Below are positions 7,448 through 14,177 of a DNA stretch of 40,616 bases, one piece after another (within the stretch, counting starts at the first letter, position 1; each line of letters starts with the position of its first letter). The notes below the pieces were generated by a model, which did not search any database, was not told the origin of the DNA, and worked only from the letters and a program-made list of their open reading frames with translations. The stretch lies in the NCBI GenBank assembly GCA_031276355.1, contig JAISNC010000083.1, forward strand, positions 1 through 40,616. Direction: 5' to 3'. The translations under genes and the position numbers were made by a program. Origin of the DNA: Odoribacteraceae bacterium. GTDB lineage: Bacteria > Bacteroidota > Bacteroidia > Bacteroidales > Marinifilaceae.

Positions 7448-7732
7448 ATGAAAGAAAAAGAGCAGGAAGAAGAGAAACAGAAATTTTACCGGGTGAAGGT
7501 CGTCGTCCGGTTACCGAAAGGGGCAGGAGGCGACAAGGTTCTCCTCGAGGGCCTCTATTTGCCGAAGGGTAGAGCCGTCGACGCGGGCAAGTTGAAACGG
7601 GAGTGTAGCGACCTGATCAGGGGTTCTATCTCGTGTAACGACGAGGTGATCCGCGATATGTGCGAGATAGATGTGACTTACAAGGCCATCGAGAATGACT
7701 TCGTCGTTGTCGAGGGTAAGCCGGCGGTGTAA
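7448..7732 (+). CDS. Small acidic/basic early protein, unknown
   Basis: This is a 94-residue protein with a charged N-terminus (MKEKEQEEEKQKFYR) followed by a beta-rich body. It is less GC-rich than its neighbours. Its leader and first codons (about 7432-7455) nearly repeat those of the DUF3164-like gene at 7786: the same aacaggaatcATGAAAGAA with a longer A run. This suggests duplication of a translation-start cassette. No function is assigned. Confidence 0.6.
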   Translation: MKEKEQEEEKQKFYRVKVVVRLPKGAGGDKVLLEGLYLPKGRAVDAGKLKRECSDLIRGSISCNDEVIRDMCEIDVTYKAIENDFVVVEGKPAV

Positions 7733-7785
7733 CGCTGACCGGGGGGGTGATTTAAAAAATGTTTCATTAAAAAAAAACAGGAATC

Positions 7786-8484
7786 ATGAAAGAAGAAGTG
7801 GATTTACAGGAGGCGCGGATGAGCGCGGAGGCGGCGGCGGCTTACGCGGCGTACAAGGCGGAGGCGGCGGCGTTCGCGGCGTGGAAGGCGGAGCAGGAGC
7901 GGAAGGAGTCGCTGGAGGCGGCCAGGCGGGAGCGGGCGACGTACGGGCAGCTGGTGGACGCGGAGCTGGAGGGGGCGATGCCGGTGTTGCGGGGGTTGAG
8001 CGAGGAGATCCAGCGGGTGAAGCGGGCCACGCTGGATAACTTCGGCAGCATCCTGGCGATGAAGCGCGAGGTGCTCAAGATCACGCGGGAGGGGCAGGAG
8101 AGCCACACGTTCACCAACTCGCGGGGGGACGCGCGGGTGATCATCGGCCATCACGTGACGGACGGGTGGCGTGACACGGTGGAGGAGGGCATCGCGATCG
8201 TGAAGGAGTCGGTGGTGGGGTTGATCAAGGACGCGGAGACGCGGGCGCTGGTGAACCAGATCTTGCGGTTGCTGTCGCGCGACCGGGAGGGGAACTTGAA
8301 GGCGGCGCGGGTGTTGCAGTTGCGTAAGATGGCGGAGGAGTTGCGTAACGACCGGCTGAACGAGGGTATCGCGATCATCGAGGAGGCGTACTTGCCGGCG
8401 ACGTCGCGGGTGTATATCCGGGCGCGGTACAAGGACGAGGACGGGAACTGGCGTAACGTGCCGCTCGGGATGACGGAGGCGTGA
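7786..8484 (+). CDS. DUF3164-like early phage protein
   Basis: This 232-residue protein has an Ala/Glu-rich helical N-terminus (about 1-60). It then has the segment HTFTNSRGDARVIIGHHVTDGWRDT, which fits the DUF3164 family common in Mu-like phages, where a strand-rich RGD...G motif follows a coiled region. The family has no established function. A long helix with AAYAAYKAEAAAFAAWKAE resembles an internal repeat. The gene lies in the early operon and overlaps the next start as TGATG. Confidence 0.7.
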   Translation: MKEEVDLQEARMSAEAAAAYAAYKAEAAAFAAWKAEQERKESLEAARRERATYGQLVDAELEGAMPVLRGLSEEIQRVKRATLDNFGSILAMKREVLKITREGQESHTFTNSRGDARVIIGHHVTDGWRDTVEEGIAIVKESVVGLIKDAETRALVNQILRLLSRDREGNLKAARVLQLRKMAEELRNDRLNEGIAIIEEAYLPATSRVYIRARYKDEDGNWRNVPLGMTEA

Positions 8485-8702
8485 TGGGGAAGCGACGCGA
8501 TTACAACAGGGAGAGCGTGGAGGTTTGCCGGAACTGCAAGGGTTCGGGCGTGGTCCACGGGCCGGCGGCGTTTCACGCGCACGGGCGGGAGGTGGATCCG
8601 GAGGCGGTGGAGTGCGCGGTGTGCAAGGGTAGCGGGCGGGTGCGTAAGTCGCTCGCGGTGCGGGTGACGATCGAGCCTTACGTTAACGCGGGGGGGCGAT
8701 GA
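8484..8702 (+). CDS. Small zinc-finger protein with two CxxCxGSG motifs
   Basis: This 72-residue protein has two DnaJ-type half-fingers, CRNCKGSG and CAVCKGSG, about 38 residues apart. Together they could bind one zinc ion. Such small proteins are seen in many phages, but their role is unknown. The start ATG at 8484 overlaps the preceding stop. The in-frame GTG at 8481 is less likely. Confidence 0.7.
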   Translation: MGKRRDYNRESVEVCRNCKGSGVVHGPAAFHAHGREVDPEAVECAVCKGSGRVRKSLAVRVTIEPYVNAGGR

Positions 8703-8941
8703 AGCGGGTGAAGCGTTACAGGAGCACGCTGTTGCGGATGGAGGAGATCCTTTCTATCACGCGGGAGCGTTACGAGCCGGGGAACCAGTCGCGGTGTTAC
8801 CGGGCGGTGTGGCGGCGGTACATAGAGCCGCGCTTCGGGATTTGTTACAGGACGTACCTGGCTTACGTCAAGTGGCGGCCGGGGGCGGACGAGGAGAGAG
8901 AAGAGAACGAACGACAATTAAAATTATTTGAAGATGAGTGA
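8699..8941 (+). CDS. Small basic early protein, unknown
   Basis: This 80-residue protein is rich in Arg and Tyr. It has a predicted helix-rich body (ERYEPGNQSRCYRAVWRRYIEP) and an acidic C-terminal tail (DEEREENERQLKLFEDE). It overlaps both neighbours by a few bases, so it is part of one translationally coupled block. No family was recognised. A DNA-binding role would be consistent with the charge but is not shown. Confidence 0.55.
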   Translation: MKRVKRYRSTLLRMEEILSITRERYEPGNQSRCYRAVWRRYIEPRFGICYRTYLAYVKWRPGADEEREENERQLKLFEDE

Positions 8942-9149
8942 AGGATTAACCAAGAAGAAGAAGGGCGCGGTGGCCCGGGGCGCGTGGCGGGTGGCGCTGG
9001 GCGTGGCGGGCGTGCTCTGTCACGGGGCCGGGAGCCTGTTATACGTGATCTCGGGCATCACGCGCGGGGTGGCTTTCCTGCTGATGGGGTATCGCCGGCA
9101 GGCCCGGCGGGAGTTCCGGGAGGTGTTCGACTTGAGATTTCACCCTTGA
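8934..9149 (+). CDS. Small membrane protein, early
   Basis: This 71-residue protein has a basic start (SEGLTKKKKGAVARG) followed by about 35 hydrophobic residues (WRVALGVAGVLCHGAGSLLYVISGITRGVAFLLMG), enough for one long or two short membrane helices, and a basic tail. The ATG at 8934 overlaps the previous stop; an in-frame TTG at 8928 is less likely. A holin-like or superinfection-exclusion role is possible. The distance from the lysis genes near 18.6-19.9 kb argues for the second, but neither is shown. Confidence 0.55.
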   Translation: MSEGLTKKKKGAVARGAWRVALGVAGVLCHGAGSLLYVISGITRGVAFLLMGYRRQARREFREVFDLRFHP

Positions 9150-9153
9150 GGCG

Positions 9154-9566
9154 ATGGCGAGGATTTACGTGGCGAGCAGCTGGCGGAACCAGCTGCACCC
9201 GGGGATCGTCCTGTTGCTTCGCGGGCGGGGGCACGAGGTGTATGATTTCAGGAACCCGGCGAGCTGTTTCCGGTGGGGGCAGGTTGACGAGGCTTACGAG
9301 GGGTGGAGCGCGCGGCGCTGGATCACCCGCTCGCGGCGGCGGGGTTCGCGGCCGATTTCAAGGCGATGGAGTGGGCCGACGCTTGCGTGCTCGTGTTGCC
9401 TTGCGGTCGCTCGGCGCACGTGGAGGCGGGGTGGATGAAGGGCGCGGGTAAGAAGGTGTTCGCCTACATGCCGGAGGCCCAGGAGCCCGAGTTGATGTAC
9501 AAGCTGTTCGACGGCATCTGCACGAAGGGCGCGGGGTTGATGATGTTCCTGGAGGGGTTGGGGTAG
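9154..9566 (+). pseudogene. Nucleoside 2-deoxyribosyltransferase-like gene, frameshifted
   Basis: Two overlapping frames together read as one protein of about 138 residues. The first frame (9154 to about 9312) gives MARIYVASSWRNQ, then HEVYDFRNP and CFRWGQVDEAYEGWS. The second frame (about 9312-9566) gives ALDHPLAAAGFAADFKAMEWADACVLVLPCGRSAHVEAGW and EPELMYKLF. These are the conserved parts of the small deoxyribosyltransferase-like proteins often carried by phages and prophages. The frame changes inside a GC-repeat tract at about 9307-9317, consistent with loss of one base. It is last in the early operon. A sequencing error, a recent mutation or translational frameshifting would all explain it. 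Confidence 0.75.
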
Positions 9567-9586
9567 TGTTTACCCGGGCGGTTGTT

Positions 9587-9620
9587 CCCCGGCGGCTTGA
9601 TGTCGCCGGGGATTTTTTTT
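9587..9620 (+). terminator. Rho-independent terminator of the early operon
   Basis: A perfect 8-bp stem, CCCCGGCG (9587-9594) with CGCCGGGG (9604-9611), is followed by A and eight T. It lies 20 bases after the last early gene and in front of the convergent head operon, so it would separate the two transcription units. Confidence 0.9.
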
Positions 9621-9677
9621 GCACGACCGGGGGGGTGTGTGAACATTTTGTCCACGCCTAAAATAGAACGCTTGCCC

Positions 9678-10157
9678 TTAACTGGTTTCGAGGGCGAGGT
9701 TGACGCCGGTGGCGGCGTGGCGCGGTGGCACGGCGGAGGTGTCGGTGACGCGGGTGACGAAGGCTTCCTCGTCGCGGGTGACGCGGTCGTGGTCGTGGTC
9801 GGTGACGGACTCGACGGGCATGAAGGTGTTGAAGCCGTCGCCGGAGAGGCCCTGGACGGCGGCGCTGACGCGCTCGACGAGGTCGAGTCGCTGGAGGGCC
9901 TTGTCCTGGTACTTGTCGCCGTCGCTGGCCAGGAGGTCGTTGACGACGTGCAGGCGGACGCGGAGGTCGGCGGAGCGGGCGCCGGCGGCGAGGCGGGTCC
10001 ATTGTAGCGGCTCGAACTCGACGAAGACGGCGGGGAGGCGGAAGGCTTTCTGGCGGGCGAGGCTGTCGGTGTCGCGGTTCCAGAGGCCGACGTGTTGCAC
10101 GCCGGCGCCGGCGTTCTCGAGGCGCGCGGCGATGGCCTTGTAGATGGCGGTTCTCAT
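9678..10157 (-). CDS. Head-tail/tail completion protein (Mu gp37-like position)
   Basis: This is a 159-residue protein at the 3' end of the leftward head operon. An N-terminal helix (RTAIYKAIAARLENAG) is followed by a beta-rich body with FRLPAVFVEFEPLQW and a histidine/aspartate segment (VTDHDHDRV). This layout is common in small tail-terminator or neck proteins of contractile phages. It overlaps the gpG-like gene by ATGA. The exact family is not certain; its place after gpG suggests a joining role. Confidence 0.6.
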   Translation of the reverse strand: MRTAIYKAIAARLENAGAGVQHVGLWNRDTDSLARQKAFRLPAVFVEFEPLQWTRLAAGARSADLRVRLHVVNDLLASDGDKYQDKALQRLDLVERVSAAVQGLSGDGFNTFMPVESVTDHDHDRVTRDEEAFVTRVTDTSAVPPRHAATGVNLALETS

Positions 10158-10630
10158 GGTTTTATTTGTTTGGCGAGTTCGTTGAAGAAGGCGGCGAGGT
10201 TGTCGTTGATGATCTCGCGGACGGCCCGCTGGACTTCCGGGTGGTCGCCGATGAACTGCCGGCGGGGCATGTCGATGACGCGGTCGTGGGCGCGGACGGG
10301 GCTCGTTTTCCCGGTTCGCCGGTTGGTCCTGGCGTGGGCGCGGACGCGCTGGGCGAGGCGGCCGCCCTCGTTGTGGACGGTGGCGTAGGGTAGCGACGAG
10401 GTGTAGCGGAGGGCGTTGCCGCGGACGGCGGCGCGGATGGAGCGGCGCATGGCCCCGGTGACGAGGAGGAGGGAGCCTTTCGGCTTCCTCCCGCGCGTTT
10501 TTCGCTCGACGCGGGGTTTCCAGGGCGCGCCGAAGAATCCCTTGCGCTCGAAGTGGCGGTCGAAGGTCTCCGTTAGCTCGACCCTCATGTCGTCGAGGAT
10601 GTTCTTGATTAAATCGCTGGCGTTTGTCAT
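10154..10630 (-). CDS. Phage virion morphogenesis protein (Mu gpG-like)
   Basis: This 158-residue basic protein matches the gpG type. It has an N-terminal helix (ASDLIKNILDDMRVELTETFDRHFERKGF), then APWKPR, the conserved LLVTGAMRRSIRA and LPYATVHNEGG segments, and a C-terminal RRQFIGDHPEVQ with a closing helix. In Mu, gpG takes part in head-tail assembly and shares features with tail-completion proteins. An upstream ATG at 10684 would add 18 unlikely residues. The ATG at 10630 after acgaaa was chosen. The immunity-like gene on the other strand starts 52 bases upstream. Confidence 0.85.
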   Translation of the reverse strand: MTNASDLIKNILDDMRVELTETFDRHFERKGFFGAPWKPRVERKTRGRKPKGSLLLVTGAMRRSIRAAVRGNALRYTSSLPYATVHNEGGRLAQRVRAHARTNRRTGKTSPVRAHDRVIDMPRRQFIGDHPEVQRAVREIINDNLAAFFNELAKQIKP

Positions 10631-10635
10631 TTTCG

Positions 10636-10667
10636 TTTGTTTTTGGTTTGTGAAAAATCTATATTCG
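10636..10667 (+). promoter_or_regulatory. Bacteroidetes-type promoter for the immunity-like gene
   Basis: TTTG at 10636-10639, a 20-base spacer and TATATTCG at 10660-10667 match the TTTG-N(19-21)-TAnnTTTG pattern with one mismatch. It points toward the ATG at 10683 and lies in the A/T-rich gap between the two minus-strand head genes. This gives the small plus-strand gene its own expression, independent of late transcription. Confidence 0.5.
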
Positions 10668-10682
10668 CGGAAAATCACGATC

Positions 10683-10919
10683 ATGAAGGTTCCTGAACAA
10701 GTGACGGCGGCCGCCCGAGGCCTGATAGATGTTTACGGCGATTCCTTTGACTACCTGGGTAAGTACAAAGGCAAGGACGTTTTTTTGTTCCGTTTTCCCG
10801 AAGATGCCTGTACAGGTTTTCCATTCGTTTATTTGTTCGCCGCCGGCAAAGTCACCGAAATAACGGGCTTTGAGGCGAGCCTACTTGTTGAAAATTTCGA
10901 TGAAGTCCATGTTGAATAG
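10683..10919 (+). CDS. Putative immunity protein for the MuF toxin domain
   Basis: This 78-residue acidic protein is the only plus-strand gene inside the leftward head operon. It has a helix (PEQVTAAARGLIDVYG), strands (KDVFLFRFP, PFVYLFAAGKVTEITG) and a short C-terminal helix. Its 3' end overlaps the 3' end of the MuF-toxin gene by 39 bases in convergent orientation. It is AT-richer than its neighbours and has its own promoter-like sequence. Small immunity genes beside MuF-linked toxins are known in temperate phages. Here the assignment is by position, size and context, not by recognised family. A longer upstream frame extending to 10416 lies inside gpG and is a shadow; the ATG at 10683 in atcATG context was chosen. 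Confidence 0.65.
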   Translation: MKVPEQVTAAARGLIDVYGDSFDYLGKYKGKDVFLFRFPEDACTGFPFVYLFAAGKVTEITGFEASLLVENFDEVHVE

Positions 10920-12482
10920 CTTGTTGTCTATTCGCATTATTCCCCTGCAATTCGCCTGCGTGGCTTTTCCGTTTTTAGCCAGGAAATTAAGATCGTGGTT
11001 TTCGCGCCCCGATCCCTTTGAATTATCGTGCTGCGGCTCGATGTACCTCAATTCTCCACCGGGGAACCGTTGTAGGACGGTCATGTGTCCGCCGCCCCGT
11101 TTCCACCCGATAGACAGGCCGTAAATGCCGGTTTCCTTGCAGGTTTCGTTAAAATACTCCATCCAGCGTTTCTCTGTCATTTTGATATACTTCTTGCTTG
11201 CCAGCCAGTCGTTCACGCTCGCGTGCGTGGCTTGTGTCCCGTCGGGATTTTTCCATATTTCCCACGCGTTCATGCCGCGGCTCAAATAGTCCGGTTTCGA
11301 GCCGCGCGTGTTCGGCTTGGCGGTAACGTTGAAGCCCCGCGCGCGCAGGACGTACGCGGGTGTACAAGTCTGGCAGTTCATGTTATATTCCCGCCCTTTC
11401 CCGTGGTTCGGGTTGGCGTGTTGCTTGTCGGCCTGTTCCACGGTCATCGGTTTGCCCTTGGTCAGGTCGAGAGCCTTTTCCAGTTCAAGATTGTGCGTGG
11501 CGATGGCGGTTTTTTCCTCGACCGTGAGGTTGTCGGGCAGTTCGGCGATCATGTCCTGGACGCGCTTTTCCCGGATGGTTTCTTCCGCTATCTGTTCGAT
11601 GACCTGTTTTACCGGCGCGGGGACCTTGTTGTAGGGGTGCTTGTCGGGGAATATTTTCAGTTGCTTGCCCGGGTTGAAGCGGAACATGCGTTGCTTGGGC
11701 GCGTCGGTGATCTCGTCGCCGGCCTGGATGGCTTGCTGGCTGTCGGTGGCGGGGTATTTGCCGGGTCGCACCTGGACGGCGGTGCAGCGGCAGTTCCAGC
11801 CGTTGGGGGGGAGGTACTTGTCCCAGAAGGGGTCGGACGGGGGGAGGGTGACGAGGTGGAGTCGCTGGTGTTCGGCCCGGACTTTCTCGTCGTTGGCGGT
11901 GCGGTACTGGAGGTGGTAGCGGTCGCCGTCCTTCTCGATGTCGTGCCACCTGGCGGCCATGGTGGACGCGGCGAGGGCGTGGTTGTACTCGACGCGGAGG
12001 TAGTGGTGGTTGTAGCGGTCGTTGATCCTGGCGACGTCGTCGCGGAAGCGGTCGAACGGTTTCAGGGTGCCGTCGTCGGCGAGGAGCGAGAGGCCGACCT
12101 GGCGCAGGGAGTGGAAGGTTTTCAGCCCGGAGAAGACGAAGGCGTTGTTCTCGAGGGCGCCGGTTATCTCGCCGGGTATCTCCACGGGGATGGCGGCGGC
12201 GATGGCCTGCTGGAGGACGCGTCGTGTCTCGTCGATGAGGTCACGGGCGGGCTGCTGGCGCAGCATGGCGGGGGTGAACTTGCCGCTGTCGCGTATCCAG
12301 GCGGCGGCGCGGCGGAACACGTCGTCGTTGAAAACGGGGCCTTTCTCGCCTTCAGCGAGGGTCACGGGGTAATCGCGGTACAAGGTGTCGATCGCCTCGT
12401 GGAGTCCCAGGTAGAAGGCGGTGGCATCCTTTTTCGCCTCGTTCGCGGGGCCGACGGCCGGGAAAAAACTGCCGGCCCCTAT
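10881..12482 (-). CDS. MuF head morphogenesis protein with C-terminal Tox-PL-like toxin
   Basis: This is a protein of about 533 residues. The first ~240 residues are a MuF/Mu gp30-like minor head protein. They include ALENNAFVFSGLKTFHSL, LRVEYNHALAASTMAARWHDI, VRAEHQRLHLVTLP and DPFWDKYLPPNGWNCRCTAVQV. A linker follows (about 245-360). The C-terminal ~170 residues look like a papain-fold polymorphic toxin (Tox-PL type, a family that includes glutamine deamidases): NCQTCTPAYVLRARGFNV with candidate nucleophile C370, then H466 in GGGHMTVL and EPQHD at about 482-486. No in-frame ATG exists near the 5' end. The frame opens with ATA overlapping the portal stop (tATAGg), so the start is non-standard or unresolved. 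The toxin would travel in the capsid and be injected with the DNA, or act at lysis. Confidence 0.8.
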   Translation of the reverse strand: MGAGSFFPAVGPANEAKKDATAFYLGLHEAIDTLYRDYPVTLAEGEKGPVFNDDVFRRAAAWIRDSGKFTPAMLRQQPARDLIDETRRVLQQAIAAAIPVEIPGEITGALENNAFVFSGLKTFHSLRQVGLSLLADDGTLKPFDRFRDDVARINDRYNHHYLRVEYNHALAASTMAARWHDIEKDGDRYHLQYRTANDEKVRAEHQRLHLVTLPPSDPFWDKYLPPNGWNCRCTAVQVRPGKYPATDSQQAIQAGDEITDAPKQRMFRFNPGKQLKIFPDKHPYNKVPAPVKQVIEQIAEETIREKRVQDMIAELPDNLTVEEKTAIATHNLELEKALDLTKGKPMTVEQADKQHANPNHGKGREYNMNCQTCTPAYVLRARGFNVTAKPNTRGSKPDYLSRGMNAWEIWKNPDGTQATHASVNDWLASKKYIKMTEKRWMEYFNETCKETGIYGLSIGWKRGGGHMTVLQRFPGGELRYIEPQHDNSKGSGRENHDLNFLAKNGKATQANCRGIMRIDNKLFNMDFIEIFNK

Positions 12483-13723
12483 TCGAAAAAATCGAGGCCG
12501 GTTTTCTTGCCGGTGATGGGGATCTTGTACTTGTTGGTGAAGTAGGCGGGGTCGATGTCGTATTGCTGGAGGAGGAGTCGCTCTATCTCGCGTTGCTCGG
12601 CGGGGGTGTAGCCGGCGGCCTCGTCCCAGTCGAAGGTGACGCCGCGGAGGGGGAAGCCGTGGGTGATCATGAGGGGGATGAGCCGGTCGTTGACGATGTA
12701 GCGGATCATGGTGGCGTCGGCGCGGCAGATGTTGTCGAGGATGTCGAGGTGGGTCTCGGACTGGGAGAGGGAGCTGCCGTTGTCGATGGTCATGGTCTGG
12801 CCGAGGATGCCCTTCGATATCTCGGAGTTGCATCGCTCGACGCGGCGGTCGTAGACGTTGAAGGCGTCGCCGCGGGTGGTTTCCTTGATCTCGATGTCGG
12901 TGCCCTCGGGGAATAGCCCCCAGGCGGCGGCGCCCATGCCGGCGAGCATCTCCTGGACGCGGGCGATATCGCGGGTGTCGCGGGACATGGTTTTGCCGAC
13001 GCGTATGGGCATGCCGAATATCTCGCCGAAGGTGTCCCAGTAGGCGAGCATGTTTTTCTTGCTGAGGGACTGGGGGGCGCACTTGAGGAGGAGTCCGAGG
13101 TCGCGGGGCTTGCCCACCTCGACGCACCAGGCGGCGAGGTCGCCCTCGCGGTAGGGGATGCCTTTTTCCCAGTCGTCGCCCTCCTCGACGGTGATGACGC
13201 CGTACTCGGGGACGACGTGCTTGCGGGGGACGAGCTCGACGCGGGAGAAGGCGAGGTCGCCGCCGCGGTTGACGACGTCGCCGAGCTGGACGAGGGAGTG
13301 GCCCCAGTAGGGCGCGTCGAGGGCGAGGTCGACGAAGTCGCGGAACCACTCTCTCTCGAAGATGGCGCGGGCCTTGTCGTCCTCCTTGCCGTTGGCGGCG
13401 ACGAGGACGAACGGTTTTTGCAGCGTCTTGCCCTTTCGCTGGGCGATGCAGCCGGAGAGGTGGAGGTCGATGATGACGTCGCCGTAGAGGTCGAGGAGTC
13501 GCCCGCGGGCGGGTTGCTCGTGGTTGATGGCGGCCTGCCAGGCTTGTCGCCAGGAGGCGATGTCTTTCCTGGTGAGGTTGTCGGTTTGCTGTTTTAGCTC
13601 GACGAGGAGGCCGCGTTTTTCCTTGATTTCCGCCGCGAGGCGGGCGGCGAGGTTGAACGCGTCGCGTCGTTCGCGGGCGGCGGTGCCGGGGATGCTTGCC
13701 ATGAGTCGGTCGATGAGTTGCAT
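12479..13723 (-). CDS. Portal protein (Mu gp29-like, DUF935)
   Basis: This 414-residue protein has the DUF935 pattern: LYGDVIIDLHLSGCIAQRKG near the N-terminus, DAPYWGHSLVQLGDV, LVPRKHVVPEYG, LLLKCAPQSLSKKNMLAYWDTFGEIFGMPIRVGKT in the core, and ILGQTMTIDNGSSLSQSETHLDILDNIC later. It forms the dodecameric DNA gate of the capsid. Its stop overlaps the MuF frame. Confidence 0.93.
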   Translation of the reverse strand: MQLIDRLMASIPGTAARERRDAFNLAARLAAEIKEKRGLLVELKQQTDNLTRKDIASWRQAWQAAINHEQPARGRLLDLYGDVIIDLHLSGCIAQRKGKTLQKPFVLVAANGKEDDKARAIFEREWFRDFVDLALDAPYWGHSLVQLGDVVNRGGDLAFSRVELVPRKHVVPEYGVITVEEGDDWEKGIPYREGDLAAWCVEVGKPRDLGLLLKCAPQSLSKKNMLAYWDTFGEIFGMPIRVGKTMSRDTRDIARVQEMLAGMGAAAWGLFPEGTDIEIKETTRGDAFNVYDRRVERCNSEISKGILGQTMTIDNGSSLSQSETHLDILDNICRADATMIRYIVNDRLIPLMITHGFPLRGVTFDWDEAAGYTPAEQREIERLLLQQYDIDPAYFTNKYKIPITGKKTGLDFFE

Positions 13724-13745
13724 TGGAACGGTGTTTTAGCGGTGA

Positions 13746-14177
13746 TTAATAGTCGTAGCGGGCCGGGGGCATCGAGCCGTGCCGGACGGGGTTGGAGGTG
13801 TCGGTGTCGCCGTTCTCGCCGGCGTAGGTCGGCAGGCCGGGCATGGTGGCTCCCTTGCTGGCCTTGGCGAGCCAGTCGATGGAGCGGTCGTAGAGTTCCT
13901 GTCGTCCCTCGAGGGCGAGGGCGCTGGGTAGCCAGTGGGCGAGGTAGTAGAGGGCGATGTTGACGGTGACCTGGACGAGCATGGCGTTGCGGTCGTCGCC
14001 GGTGGCGGCGTAGGCCTTGTCCATGTCGTGGCGGGGGCGGAGGTAGCTGGCGACCTCTTCCATGGCGACCCGCTCGGCCTTCCGGCGGGTGTCGGGGTCG
14101 TCGCGGGTGAGGATGTCAAGCTCGTCGTCGTCGCAGACGGCCTTGTAGTCGTCGGGGGTGATGAATGTGGTTACCAT
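13746..14177 (-). CDS. Mu gp36-like (DUF1320) head-tail connector
   Basis: This 143-residue protein has the DUF1320 layout: MVTTFITPDDYKAVCDDDELD at the start, AMEEVASYLRPRHDMDKAYAATGDDRN and VTVNIALYYLAHWLPSALALEGRQELYDRSIDWLAKASKG. Such proteins are adaptors below the portal. The start ATG at 14177 overlaps the end of the terminase gene. The longer upstream frame, up to 15674, is an antisense-like shadow of the terminase. Confidence 0.85.
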   Translation of the reverse strand: MVTTFITPDDYKAVCDDDELDILTRDDPDTRRKAERVAMEEVASYLRPRHDMDKAYAATGDDRNAMLVQVTVNIALYYLAHWLPSALALEGRQELYDRSIDWLAKASKGATMPGLPTYAGENGDTDTSNPVRHGSMPPARYDY

